A stretch of 12,466 nt of DNA from Ruminococcus sp. (GTDB taxonomy: Bacteria; Bacillota; Clostridia; Oscillospirales; Acutalibacteraceae), in contig JAMPAE010000025.1 of NCBI GenBank assembly GCA_023667385.1, forward strand, positions 1 through 12,466, written 5' to 3'. Each line of letters starts with the position of its first letter. The first letter of the stretch is position 1. A model generated the notes under the pieces. That model made no database searches. It was not told the origin of the DNA and saw nothing but the letters and a program-made list of their open reading frames with translations. A program made the translations under genes and the position numbers. Positions 6,897 to 12,466 of this stretch are shown piece by piece.

Positions 6897-7358
6897 ATGG
6901 AACTTAAAGAAGCGCTCACAATCATCATTTCGGGAATCATCGGCACAACGGGCTTTGCTCTGCTGTTTCGGATTCAGCCGAAAAAAATTGTTTTTGCGTC
7001 AATCGGCGGCGGTCTGACCTGCCTTGTTTATGTCATCTGCTGCATTTATTCAAGCAATGAATTTTTTCAAAATCTGTTTCCTGCACTGGTGGCAACTGCT
7101 TATGCGGAAATCATTGCAAGGCTTGTAAAATCGCCTGCAACGCCGTTCATTGCCTGCTCAATCATTCCCATGGTTCCGGGCGGCAAACTTTATTACACAA
7201 TGTATTATTTTGTCATCAATGACATGACGCAGTTTCGTGTGACGCTGATGCAAACGCTGCGCATTGCGGCAGGACTCGCAGTCGGCATCATTCTCGTTTC
7301 TGTGATTATCCGTGAAATTAACTATAGCAAATTCAAGCAGGTATACGAAATGGAATGA
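6897..7358 (+). CDS. Threonine/serine exporter family protein, C-terminal-type subunit (DUF3815, YjjB-like)
   Basis: Partner of the preceding gene; the two are thought to form one transporter. Its 153 residues hold about four to five hydrophobic segments (about 7-25, 33-51, 61-78, 84-97, 119-138) and the family hallmark PMVPGGKLYYTMYY (91-104). The ATG has a GGAGG ribosome site (6884-6888) eight bases upstream, and the gene begins 15 bases after its partner's stop, so they form one operon. It ends in a short charged cytoplasmic tail. A long hairpin terminator follows. The family call is confident, the transported substrate is not. Confidence 0.87.
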   Translation: MELKEALTIIISGIIGTTGFALLFRIQPKKIVFASIGGGLTCLVYVICCIYSSNEFFQNLFPALVATAYAEIIARLVKSPATPFIACSIIPMVPGGKLYYTMYYFVINDMTQFRVTLMQTLRIAAGLAVGIILVSVIIREINYSKFKQVYEME

Positions 7359-7389
7359 CGCTTTTTTTGACGTATGCGAGCTGATTCTC

Positions 7390-7455
7390 AATAACAATAA
7401 AAATCCTACCCGCAGAGTAAGGTTGCTTCTGCGGGTAGGTTCTTTTATTGTTATT
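7390..7455. terminator. Long bidirectional terminator between the exporter pair and the Rnf-like operon
   Basis: The core is a perfect 12-base inverted repeat, CCTACCCGCAGA (7405-7416) and TCTGCGGGTAGG (7428-7439), with an 11-base loop. It is flanked by a second perfect 13-base repeat, AATAACAATAAAA (7390-7402) and TTTTATTGTTATT (7443-7455). The A/T flanks give a U-rich tail in both directions. It separates two convergent units. Confidence 0.92.
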
Positions 7456-7472
7456 CTGTTCAGGCGCATATA

Positions 7473-8684
7473 TTAATAATCACCGTCAGCATTAAAAAGA
7501 ATGTAGCTGTCATAGCCGCCGCGTATGATTGTGCGGATATATCGGCGTGAATATTCCTCAGTGCTGATTATCGGCACAAGCTTTGCCTGCTCAGTCATTG
7601 CTTGCTTAATGTTTGCATAAAGGCTCATCATTGAGCTGAAATCCATCTTTTTGTCCACAACATAGCTTTCGGGCTTAACCTGAGTGTCAGCGCATAAGCC
7701 ATCGGCAGCGTTTTTTGAAATTGTGCCTGAATAAAGCTTGTCGTTGCCGCTGAGTGCATCCGTTGCCGTCATGCAGGTGAGCAAAAAGCAATCGCTTGGC
7801 AAAGACTCTTTGATTGACATGATGAACGAGGTGAGCACATTGCTGCGGTTCTTCTCATCCTTTTCGCCCGGATAGCCGGCTGTGTCGGCTGCATCGCCGC
7901 TTGGGAAGCTGACTGATTTGAGCATGAAGCCGTTCACGCCCATTTTGTTGATTTCGGCAATGATTTGCTTAATGTAATTTTGCGCACCTTTTGAATAAGG
8001 ATTGAGCCATGATTTGCCGCCGTCCTCCTCACGTTTGTCAAGCCATGTAACGTCTGAGTTCATATATTTCACGGCAAGCTCGCTGTTTGAGGATGAGATA
8101 ATCGCATCCTCAAAGCAATATATTCCGGCGATGATGTTGATGTTGCTGCTGCGGAAAGTGTCAATCGCCTTGCGCACGGTTTCGTTGTCAAAAAGGGCGC
8201 ATTTGCCAAGCATGGCAAGTGGATTTGAAGATGAATAGGCGAGATGACCGTCTTGCAGTTTGAAATCAATCACAACACTGTCGGCATCTTTGACTCTGAT
8301 TTTACCAATTAGCTTTTTGATGTAATTATCATCCCCAAGCTTTTCAGTTGGCATATACAGTGCCTTGATGCCTTTTTCGCTGAATGTTGAGGTTGCAGTT
8401 TCGGTGTTTTGACCGTCACTTATCGGTGTGTTTTCGGATTTATAAGAAAACTTTAGTCCGAGGTCAACTGCAAAATATGAAGCGGAAACAATCACGGCAA
8501 AGTAAAGCGCAAAAATGATTGCATGAAGCCATGCAGTCTTTTTTCTTTTGTGGCGGTCAGCTTTTCTCTGCTTGCCGATGTTGCCGACGGGATATTCTTT
8601 TGAAAATGTATAATAACTGTTTTTGACACGGACGTCATGATTTTTTTGATCTGACCGTCCGTAAATTGGTTTTTTGAATGCCAT
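7473..8684 (-). CDS. Membrane-anchored DUF4015-type putative glycosyl-hydrolase-like protein
   Basis: 403 residues: a cytoplasmic basic N-terminus (1-51, with a K/R-rich run at 38-50), one membrane helix (about 52-73), a linker, and an extracellular TIM-barrel-like domain from about 103. That domain matches the general plan of PF13200 (DUF4015): KGIKALYMP (104-112), VVIDFKLQDG (137-146), WLDKREEDGGKSWLNPY (214-230) and a strand ending in FP (260-261). From memory the family usually has an acidic DEIQFDYVRFP-like strand there, but this protein reads NGFMLKSVSFP (251-261), so the likely acidic active-site residues are missing; it may be non-catalytic. The start lies 14 bases after the RnfA-like stop, with an AGAGGG ribosome site, so it is the fourth gene of the Rnf-like operon. 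A long terminator follows it. Substrate or partner unknown. Confidence 0.75.
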   Translation of the reverse strand: MAFKKPIYGRSDQKNHDVRVKNSYYTFSKEYPVGNIGKQRKADRHKRKKTAWLHAIIFALYFAVIVSASYFAVDLGLKFSYKSENTPISDGQNTETATSTFSEKGIKALYMPTEKLGDDNYIKKLIGKIRVKDADSVVIDFKLQDGHLAYSSSNPLAMLGKCALFDNETVRKAIDTFRSSNINIIAGIYCFEDAIISSSNSELAVKYMNSDVTWLDKREEDGGKSWLNPYSKGAQNYIKQIIAEINKMGVNGFMLKSVSFPSGDAADTAGYPGEKDEKNRSNVLTSFIMSIKESLPSDCFLLTCMTATDALSGNDKLYSGTISKNAADGLCADTQVKPESYVVDKKMDFSSMMSLYANIKQAMTEQAKLVPIISTEEYSRRYIRTIIRGGYDSYILFNADGDY

Positions 8685-8698
8685 AAATCAGCCCTCTC

Positions 8699-9292
8699 TC
8701 AAACAAACAATGATTCGCCCGAAAAGCATGAAAATGCAAGCGACAGCAATGCAACATAAATGATTAAAACAGGCGTTCCACGGAACACTTCAGGAATGTT
8801 TTTGTTTGATGCAATGTGCCTGATTCCTGCGTTGATCAAAAGCACTGCAATCAAAAATGCAAGCGCTGCACCAAAGCCGTTGCCGATTGCTTCGGGCATT
8901 GTGTAGTTTGCCTTGAAATTGAGCATCGGAACAGAAAGCACAAGCGAATTGAAAGCGCACATACCAAGTGAGTTCATAAATTTTTTGTTCGCCTTGAGCA
9001 AATGTACGCAAATGAAACCTGCCAAAAGATAAACTGCCGAAAGCACAAGAACATAAAGTGCAAAATGTAAAATTGCCGAAAGCTGTGAGATTGCATCGAT
9101 TCTGTCAAGCAGATGACACAAAGCAGCCGTGCTGATGCTGAAAAATGCAACAGACAGTGTGCACATAAGCAGATGCTTCGGTCGTTTTGCAATTTTGATG
9201 CTTTCGCTGACGCCATATGCCGCCGTGAAAACGAGGTTTTGAATCAGCATTGCATAAAGTGCGGCAATTAATGCGCCGATAAATCCTGTCAT
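8699..9292 (-). CDS. Divergent RnfA-like (NqrE-like) membrane subunit
   Basis: 197 residues, about the usual RnfA length, with six hydrophobic segments. The C-terminal IPEVFRGTPVLIIYVALLSL (166-185) followed by AFSCFSG closely follows the RnfA ending (P-FRG- - -LI-A-LMSLAF-GFSG), and VFTAAYGVSESI (21-32) fits the N-terminal helix. In working RnfA two cysteines help hold a [2Fe-2S] cluster shared with RnfE. Here the first, in an LGLCPF-type motif, is absent through an apparent deletion near residues 20-26. The second aligns with Ser116, with Cys112 four residues earlier. The start codon overlaps the stop of the RnfE-like gene by four bases (ATGA), behind an AAAGGAGGA ribosome site. Family membership is fairly clear, electron transfer doubtful. 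Confidence 0.72.
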   Translation of the reverse strand: MTGFIGALIAALYAMLIQNLVFTAAYGVSESIKIAKRPKHLLMCTLSVAFFSISTAALCHLLDRIDAISQLSAILHFALYVLVLSAVYLLAGFICVHLLKANKKFMNSLGMCAFNSLVLSVPMLNFKANYTMPEAIGNGFGAALAFLIAVLLINAGIRHIASNKNIPEVFRGTPVLIIYVALLSLAFSCFSGESLFV

Positions 9293-10119
9293 GATTCATC
9301 CTCCTTTTCGCCGTGCGATGTTTCAATGTCCTCAATGGAATATCTCGGCTTGATTTCATCATAATCACGGATTTCCTGTTTTCTTGCCTTTGATTTTTCA
9401 CGTTCTGCCTTTGTGTTCAGTCCCGGATCTTTTAAAACCGGTTTTTCAAATGCACCGGAAAGGTTAAAAGTATCTGTGATTTCATTCGGGAAAAACTTTC
9501 TCACGCTCCATTTTTGCACTGCTGCAAGAAAGCCTAAAACAATCAGACCGCCAAACGGCATTGCCATTGCGGAAAAGGTTGGTATATTGCCTGCTTTCAT
9601 GCCGAAAATCGAACCGTTTACAATGAATTCACGGATGATGCCGGTGATGACTGCAACCACTGAATACCCGGCCGCTGTTGCGATTGCATCAAGCACACAG
9701 TTACGCACATTGGTTCTGATGCTGAATTTTTCGCATCGGATGACAACAATTCCGTTGACACAAAGCAGGGTCAGGTAAATTCCAAGGGATGAGAGAGCAT
9801 TTTCGTTAAAAATTGAAAAAATCGGAATCAAAACGATGACCGAAATGATTGAATATGTGCAGATTCTGACCCAGCGTGGAGTACCTTTAAAAAACAGGCA
9901 TGAAAGCACCTCGCACACAAGAACAACAGCCGCAAACGAAACTGAAAGCAGCAGCGCCGTTTTGAAGCTTGTTGCCGCAGCGGCAATTGAACAAAGCCCT
10001 GCAAGCTGTGTCAAAACCGTGTTGTGAACATAGCCGCCCTTGAACAGTGCAACCGAAAGCTTCAACTTTTTCTGTGATGAATTTGCATATTTACGCTTAG
10101 GTAATTTTATTCGCTTCAC
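9289..10119 (-). CDS. Divergent RnfE-like (NqrD-like) membrane subunit with long charged tail
   Basis: 276 residues. Residues about 27-200 follow RnfE: NTVLTQLAGLCSIAAAAT (33-50) matches the NPVL-Q-LGLCP-LAVT helix and keeps Cys43; LGIYLTLLCVNGIVV (112-126), then FSIRTNVRNCVLDAI (132-146) and GIIREFIVNGSIFG (160-173), match the second half. The second cluster cysteine, in VNC, aligns with Gly123; Cys120 lies one helical turn earlier. RnfE normally ends soon after the last helix, but this protein has a charged cytoplasmic tail of about 75 residues, basic then acidic. The start is GTG, overlapping the RnfD-like stop by four bases (GTGA), with a perfect GGAGGTGA site. It is the middle gene of a D-E-A set and, with the RnfA-like protein, would form the inverted pair at the centre of the complex. 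Confidence 0.75.
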   Translation of the reverse strand: MKRIKLPKRKYANSSQKKLKLSVALFKGGYVHNTVLTQLAGLCSIAAAATSFKTALLLSVSFAAVVLVCEVLSCLFFKGTPRWVRICTYSIISVIVLIPIFSIFNENALSSLGIYLTLLCVNGIVVIRCEKFSIRTNVRNCVLDAIATAAGYSVVAVITGIIREFIVNGSIFGMKAGNIPTFSAMAMPFGGLIVLGFLAAVQKWSVRKFFPNEITDTFNLSGAFEKPVLKDPGLNTKAEREKSKARKQEIRDYDEIKPRYSIEDIETSHGEKEDES

Positions 10120-11246
10120 TGAGCATCACCTCCGTTTGCGCTTTCAACCTCTGAAATGGTGATGGTGCTGTCAGTGTTTTCGTTTTCATACTCTGCCGCT
10201 TCCACAACATCCGTGACAATTGCAGCCTTGGCGGATCTTTTGTCAAGCCTCGCCGCCTTTTTCAGCAGGGACTGCTTTTTGCGTGCGGGCGCATGGTCAG
10301 TTGCAGTTTCACGTGCAATGACAGGCCAAATTGCGTTTGTAATCATAACACTGAAACAGCCGGTATCCTCAATTTTGGCATATCTTCTCAAAAGCATACA
10401 GATGATGCCTGCAATTGCACCATAGATGAAAGATGAAAGTGGCTTTTTTGGCGACGTGACAGGGTCGTTGAGCACAAGCAGTGAAGTGAACAGCAGCGAG
10501 CCTGCGCAAAGCTCAAGCACAACAGAGTTGATGATTCCTGAATTTATCCTTGGAAACAGTGCCGCACACAAAGCTGCGGCAAAAATGCAGCCTGCCGAGG
10601 AAATGAGCCTGCTTGGGCGCTGAATGAAAATATATGCTGCCGTGCCAAGCATTGCCAGCACACAAGTTGTGCCGATTGCACCGGGATATGCACCTGAAAG
10701 AATTGACGTTATGCCAAAAATGTTCAGGTCAACATTAGTGCCTTTTTCAAGCATATCAAGCAGCGAAGTGCCTGCTGTGAAGCCTTCATCCACGCTGAAA
10801 ATTGCGTTCACGCCGCATGAAGCGGCAGGGTATGTTGACATAAGCTCGGGAAAGCAGATGTTGGCAAAGCAAATTCCTGCGGCAACGGGAACAAACGGAG
10901 CATTCCTTGTTCCGCCAAACGGAAGCCTTGCAACAAGAATTGCAAACGCAGAAGCCGACACACCAACCCAAAGCGGAGCACATGACGGCAGCAGAAGCGA
11001 AATGATGAGCCCGATTGAAACTGCACTGAGGTTTCCGAGTGGATTCTTTTTGAAAACAAGCTTGAATCCGATGTATTCGCAAACGGCGGCAGCAGCCATG
11101 CAAACCGCCGCCTGATAAATCGCAGTGATACCATTGATGAAAGTTCCCATAACAAGCAAACAAGCCCCGATAATGAGCATATCTGCGCTATAGCTGAACA
11201 AAGGATCATCAACTTTGAAAAAATTGGATTTTTTTGCTTTGGTCAA
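10116..11246 (-). CDS. Divergent RnfD-like (NqrB-like) membrane subunit
   Basis: 376 residues from TTG 11246, chosen because AAGAGGTG (11260-11253) lies six bases upstream; an ATG nine codons earlier (11273) has no ribosome site. RnfD is the flavin-carrying ion-channel subunit of Rnf. Matching blocks: LSAVSIGLIISLLLPS (73-88), LPFGG with NAPFVPVAAG (108-124), AYPGAIGTTCVLAMLG (186-201), LNDPVTSP (259-266) and FSVMITNAIWPVI (298-310). The covalent-FMN motif, usually [ST]GAT before P/A-L, reads TAGTSL (157-162): the Thr at the attachment position (160) is kept but Gly and Ala are exchanged. About eight to ten membrane segments. The last 60 residues form a charged cytoplasmic tail (basic, then acidic). 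No RnfC gene precedes it and no RnfG gene follows. It is the first recognisable gene of the unit and I see no strong promoter in front of it. Confidence 0.8.
   Translation of the reverse strand: MTKAKKSNFFKVDDPLFSYSADMLIIGACLLVMGTFINGITAIYQAAVCMAAAAVCEYIGFKLVFKKNPLGNLSAVSIGLIISLLLPSCAPLWVGVSASAFAILVARLPFGGTRNAPFVPVAAGICFANICFPELMSTYPAASCGVNAIFSVDEGFTAGTSLLDMLEKGTNVDLNIFGITSILSGAYPGAIGTTCVLAMLGTAAYIFIQRPSRLISSAGCIFAAALCAALFPRINSGIINSVVLELCAGSLLFTSLLVLNDPVTSPKKPLSSFIYGAIAGIICMLLRRYAKIEDTGCFSVMITNAIWPVIARETATDHAPARKKQSLLKKAARLDKRSAKAAIVTDVVEAAEYENENTDSTITISEVESANGGDAQ
10126..10133 (-). promoter_or_regulatory. Perfect ribosome binding site for the RnfE-like gene
   Basis: GGAGGTGA, fully complementary to the 16S rRNA tail, lies six bases before GTG 10119 and inside the 3' end of the RnfD-like gene. 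With the GTGA overlap it indicates tight translational coupling. Confidence 0.75.
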
Positions 11247-11252
11247 TTGTTT

Positions 11253-11260
11253 CACCTCTT
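11253..11260 (-). promoter_or_regulatory. Ribosome binding site that decides the RnfD-like start
   Basis: AAGAGGTG, six bases before TTG 11246. It lies within the frame that would begin at ATG 11273, which has only AT-rich sequence upstream. It favours the TTG start. Confidence 0.55.
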
Positions 11261-11283
11261 GAAGCACTGCCATAATTTGTGCA

Positions 11284-11312
11284 TTGAAAAGTTTAAGTGT
11301 AGGAGTTATTAT
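11284..11312 (+). promoter_or_regulatory. Promoter of the MecA-like gene
   Basis: -35 TTGAAA (11284-11289), 17-base spacer, -10 TATTAT (11307-11312), two mismatches to consensus in total. It leaves an untranslated leader of about 65 bases before ATG 11386, with an AAAGGAG ribosome site at 11372-11378. Confidence 0.65.
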
Positions 11313-11330
11313 CTAAATTGTAACTCAAAT

Positions 11331-11363
11331 CGGTGAGGCTTGATGTCAGTTCAAGCAATACCG
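11331..11363 (+). promoter_or_regulatory. Stem-loop in the 5' leader of the MecA-like gene
   Basis: Inner stem GCTTGA (11338-11343) with TCAAGC (11351-11356) and a 7-base loop; outer stem CGGT (11331-11334) with ACCG (11360-11363) across a small internal loop. It lies between the promoter and the ribosome site, nine bases before the latter. It does not match any riboswitch class I know and lacks a U-run on either strand. Confidence 0.4.
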
Positions 11364-11385
11364 AACAAAATAAAGGAGAATCAAA

Positions 11386-11928
11386 ATGAAATTTGAATCA
11401 ACCTGCCAAAATTGCATCCTTGCAGAGCTTTCAACCGAGGATCTCAAGCTTTTTAAGCTCACCTATGACGAAATTGATTATTCTGATGAACGGGTGAGGG
11501 ATACCCTGCGAATGATACTCGATGAAGCCAGCGAAGAAACCGGGGTCATGCTCAACCGTGAAAACGAAATCAGAATTGACGTCATGCCAGATTTAATCGG
11601 CGGCTGCCTGATTATTTTCAGCAAAAATGAAAGCAATGAGTCCGAGATGCATAACGGCAAGCAGATTTATGAAACAGATGATTTCAACAATATTCTTGAC
11701 CTTGCGGTGATGCTGAAAAAATCCGATTTTCTTGCTCCCGATTGCGCATTATATAGAAACGAAGATGATTTTCGCCTGATTGTTGAAAGCTGCAACGAAA
11801 AATCACGGCTGATTTTGGGTGAGTATCTGAACAAAATTGAAGATGAAATCCTGTCCGAGGAGCGGACAAAGGAATATTGGTCCTGCCTCATTGAAAAGGA
11901 TGCATTAAAAATACTTTGCGGCAATTGA
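11386..11928 (+). CDS. mecA: MecA-like adaptor protein for the ClpC protease
   Basis: MecA proteins bind target proteins with the N-terminal domain and pass them to the ClpCP protease with the C-terminal domain; in Bacillus the target is the competence factor ComK. This protein has 180 residues, shorter than the roughly 218 of B. subtilis MecA. The N-terminal domain (about 2-80) shows the family pattern: ILAELSTEDL (11-20), a DEIDYSDERVRDTLRMILDE stretch (28-47), and IRIDVMPDLIGGCLIIFSK (62-80). After a short linker the C-terminal domain (about 95-178) runs from FNNILDLAVML through ALYRNEDDFRLIV to a GEYLNKIEDEI helix. Cys7 and Cys10 near the start form a CxxC that I do not associate with MecA. 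It has its own promoter and leader hairpin, lies divergently from the Rnf-like operon and overlaps the 3' end of rpe by 24 bases tail to tail. Its target here is unknown. Confidence 0.68.
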   Translation: MKFESTCQNCILAELSTEDLKLFKLTYDEIDYSDERVRDTLRMILDEASEETGVMLNRENEIRIDVMPDLIGGCLIIFSKNESNESEMHNGKQIYETDDFNNILDLAVMLKKSDFLAPDCALYRNEDDFRLIVESCNEKSRLILGEYLNKIEDEILSEERTKEYWSCLIEKDALKILCGN

Positions 11929-12466
11929 GCGAAGCTCGCTGATGGTTGCTTTCGGGTCATCAGAGCCGAAAATTGCGCTGCCTGCAACAAGCACGTTTGC
12001 ACCTGCCTGTGCGCACTGCTCAACTGTTTTAAGGCTTACTCCGCCGTCAACCTGAATGTCAACGTTGAGGTTTCTGCGATCAATTTCCTTGCGAAGCGCC
12101 GTAACCTTCGGCATCATGTCTGCCATGAATCCCTGACCGCCGAAGCCCGGTTCAACCGTCATCACAAGAACCATGCCGAGCTTATCAAGATAAGGGAACA
12201 CTTCTTCAACGGGAGTGCCGGGCTTCACAGAAAGCGAAGCAACACATCCGCTTTCACGAATGAGGTCAATTGTTTCCTCAACAGGGGAGTCAGATTCAAT
12301 GTGGAAAGTGATTACATCTGCACCTGCTTTAACAAAATCCGGGATGTATTTTTTCGGGTCGCTTATCATAAGATGAACGTCAAAAACAAGGTCTGAACAT
12401 TTTCTCATGCATTTCACAATCGGAGCACCGAGTGTGATGTTCGGAACAAAATGGCCGTCCATAACG
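11905..12466 (-). CDS. rpe: Ribulose-phosphate 3-epimerase (N-terminus beyond the window edge)
   Basis: Interconverts D-ribulose 5-phosphate and D-xylulose 5-phosphate in the cytoplasm, in the pentose phosphate pathway. The frame is open to the window edge: about 187 residues are visible and roughly 35-40 N-terminal residues, including the first metal-binding His and Asp, are missing. An internal Met (12462) is not the start. Visible family motifs: VMDGHFVPNITLGAP at the cut end, FDVHLMISDP with a metal-binding His, VEPGFGGQGFM (phosphate and active-site loop), VQ-DGG-type IQVDGGVSLKT with the catalytic/metal Asp, and VAGSAIFG phosphate-binding loop. The stop lies inside the convergent MecA-like gene, with no terminator hairpin between them, so transcription may run on leftward. 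Confidence 0.96.
   Translation of the reverse strand, partial: VMDGHFVPNITLGAPIVKCMRKCSDLVFDVHLMISDPKKYIPDFVKAGADVITFHIESDSPVEETIDLIRESGCVASLSVKPGTPVEEVFPYLDKLGMVLVMTVEPGFGGQGFMADMMPKVTALRKEIDRRNLNVDIQVDGGVSLKTVEQCAQAGANVLVAGSAIFGSDDPKATISELRSIAAKYF

Noticed and set aside
10624..11115. Rightward open frame of about 163 codons opposite the RnfD-like gene
   Set aside because: It lies wholly antisense to a well-supported gene, has no ribosome site and has no recognisable protein pattern.
7473..11246. A complete Rnf sodium or proton pump
   Set aside because: Only D-, E- and A-like genes are present; both strands between the flanking genes were checked and no RnfC, RnfG or RnfB coding region exists there.
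11331..11363. Riboswitch in front of the MecA-like gene
   Set aside because: Only about 33 bases of simple stem-loop; no known riboswitch core motif could be recognised.
1..12466. CRISPR array, tRNA or rRNA genes, insertion sequence or phage genes
   Set aside because: No regularly spaced repeats, cloverleaf-type sequences, transposase or integrase motifs, or terminal repeats were seen on either strand by eye.

Overview
The window looks like chromosomal DNA of a low-to-moderate GC member of the Clostridia, most likely a gut or rumen Oscillospirales/Ruminococcaceae-type bacterium. This is inferred from the mix of protein families (MecA adaptor, split threonine/serine exporter pair, CE2-type esterase, clostridial-type M23 peptidase, Rnf-type membrane subunits), from strong AGGAGG-type ribosome binding sites, and from housekeeping-type TTGACA/TATAAT promoters with 17-base spacers. 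No tRNA, rRNA, CRISPR array, insertion sequence or phage gene was seen. Genes are tightly packed and no stretch over 300 bases lacks a gene.

Layout, left to right. (1) 1-1306, rightward: the C-terminal end of a multi-pass membrane protein (possibly an ABC exporter permease), then rfbA (dTDP-glucose synthesis), closed by a bidirectional terminator. (2) 1333-2637, leftward: an anchored SGNH esterase of the CE2 acetyl-esterase type with its own promoter. (3) 2788-4931, rightward from a near-consensus promoter: a secreted or anchored propeller-like protein of unknown function, a small TIGR04076-type protein and a GtrA-family membrane protein. (4) 5000-6058, rightward: a secreted M23 (LytM-type) endopeptidase. 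(5) 6055-7358, rightward: a two-gene ThrE-type exporter (YjjP-like plus YjjB-like) whose promoter overlaps the M23 stop codon, closed by a long bidirectional terminator. (6) 11246-7473, leftward: four tightly coupled genes encoding RnfD-, RnfE- and RnfA-like membrane proteins and a membrane-anchored DUF4015-type (glycosyl-hydrolase-like) protein. (7) 11386-11928, rightward: a MecA-like ClpC adaptor. (8) 11905-12466, leftward: ribulose-phosphate 3-epimerase, cut by the window edge.

Regions 1 to 4 are mostly about the cell envelope: sugar nucleotide supply, deacetylation of carbohydrate, a GtrA membrane protein often linked to polyprenyl-linked sugars, and peptidoglycan cleavage.

The most unusual part is region 6. 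It holds only the three integral membrane subunits of the Rnf ion pump. The soluble or peripheral redox subunits RnfC, RnfG and RnfB are absent. By eye, three of the four cysteines that would bind the iron-sulfur cluster between RnfA and RnfE are missing or displaced, and the flavin-attachment motif of RnfD is altered. The linked DUF4015 protein also seems to have lost acidic residues typical of its family. I infer a repurposed membrane complex of unknown function rather than a working electron-transport pump; this is the best candidate here for an undescribed system.
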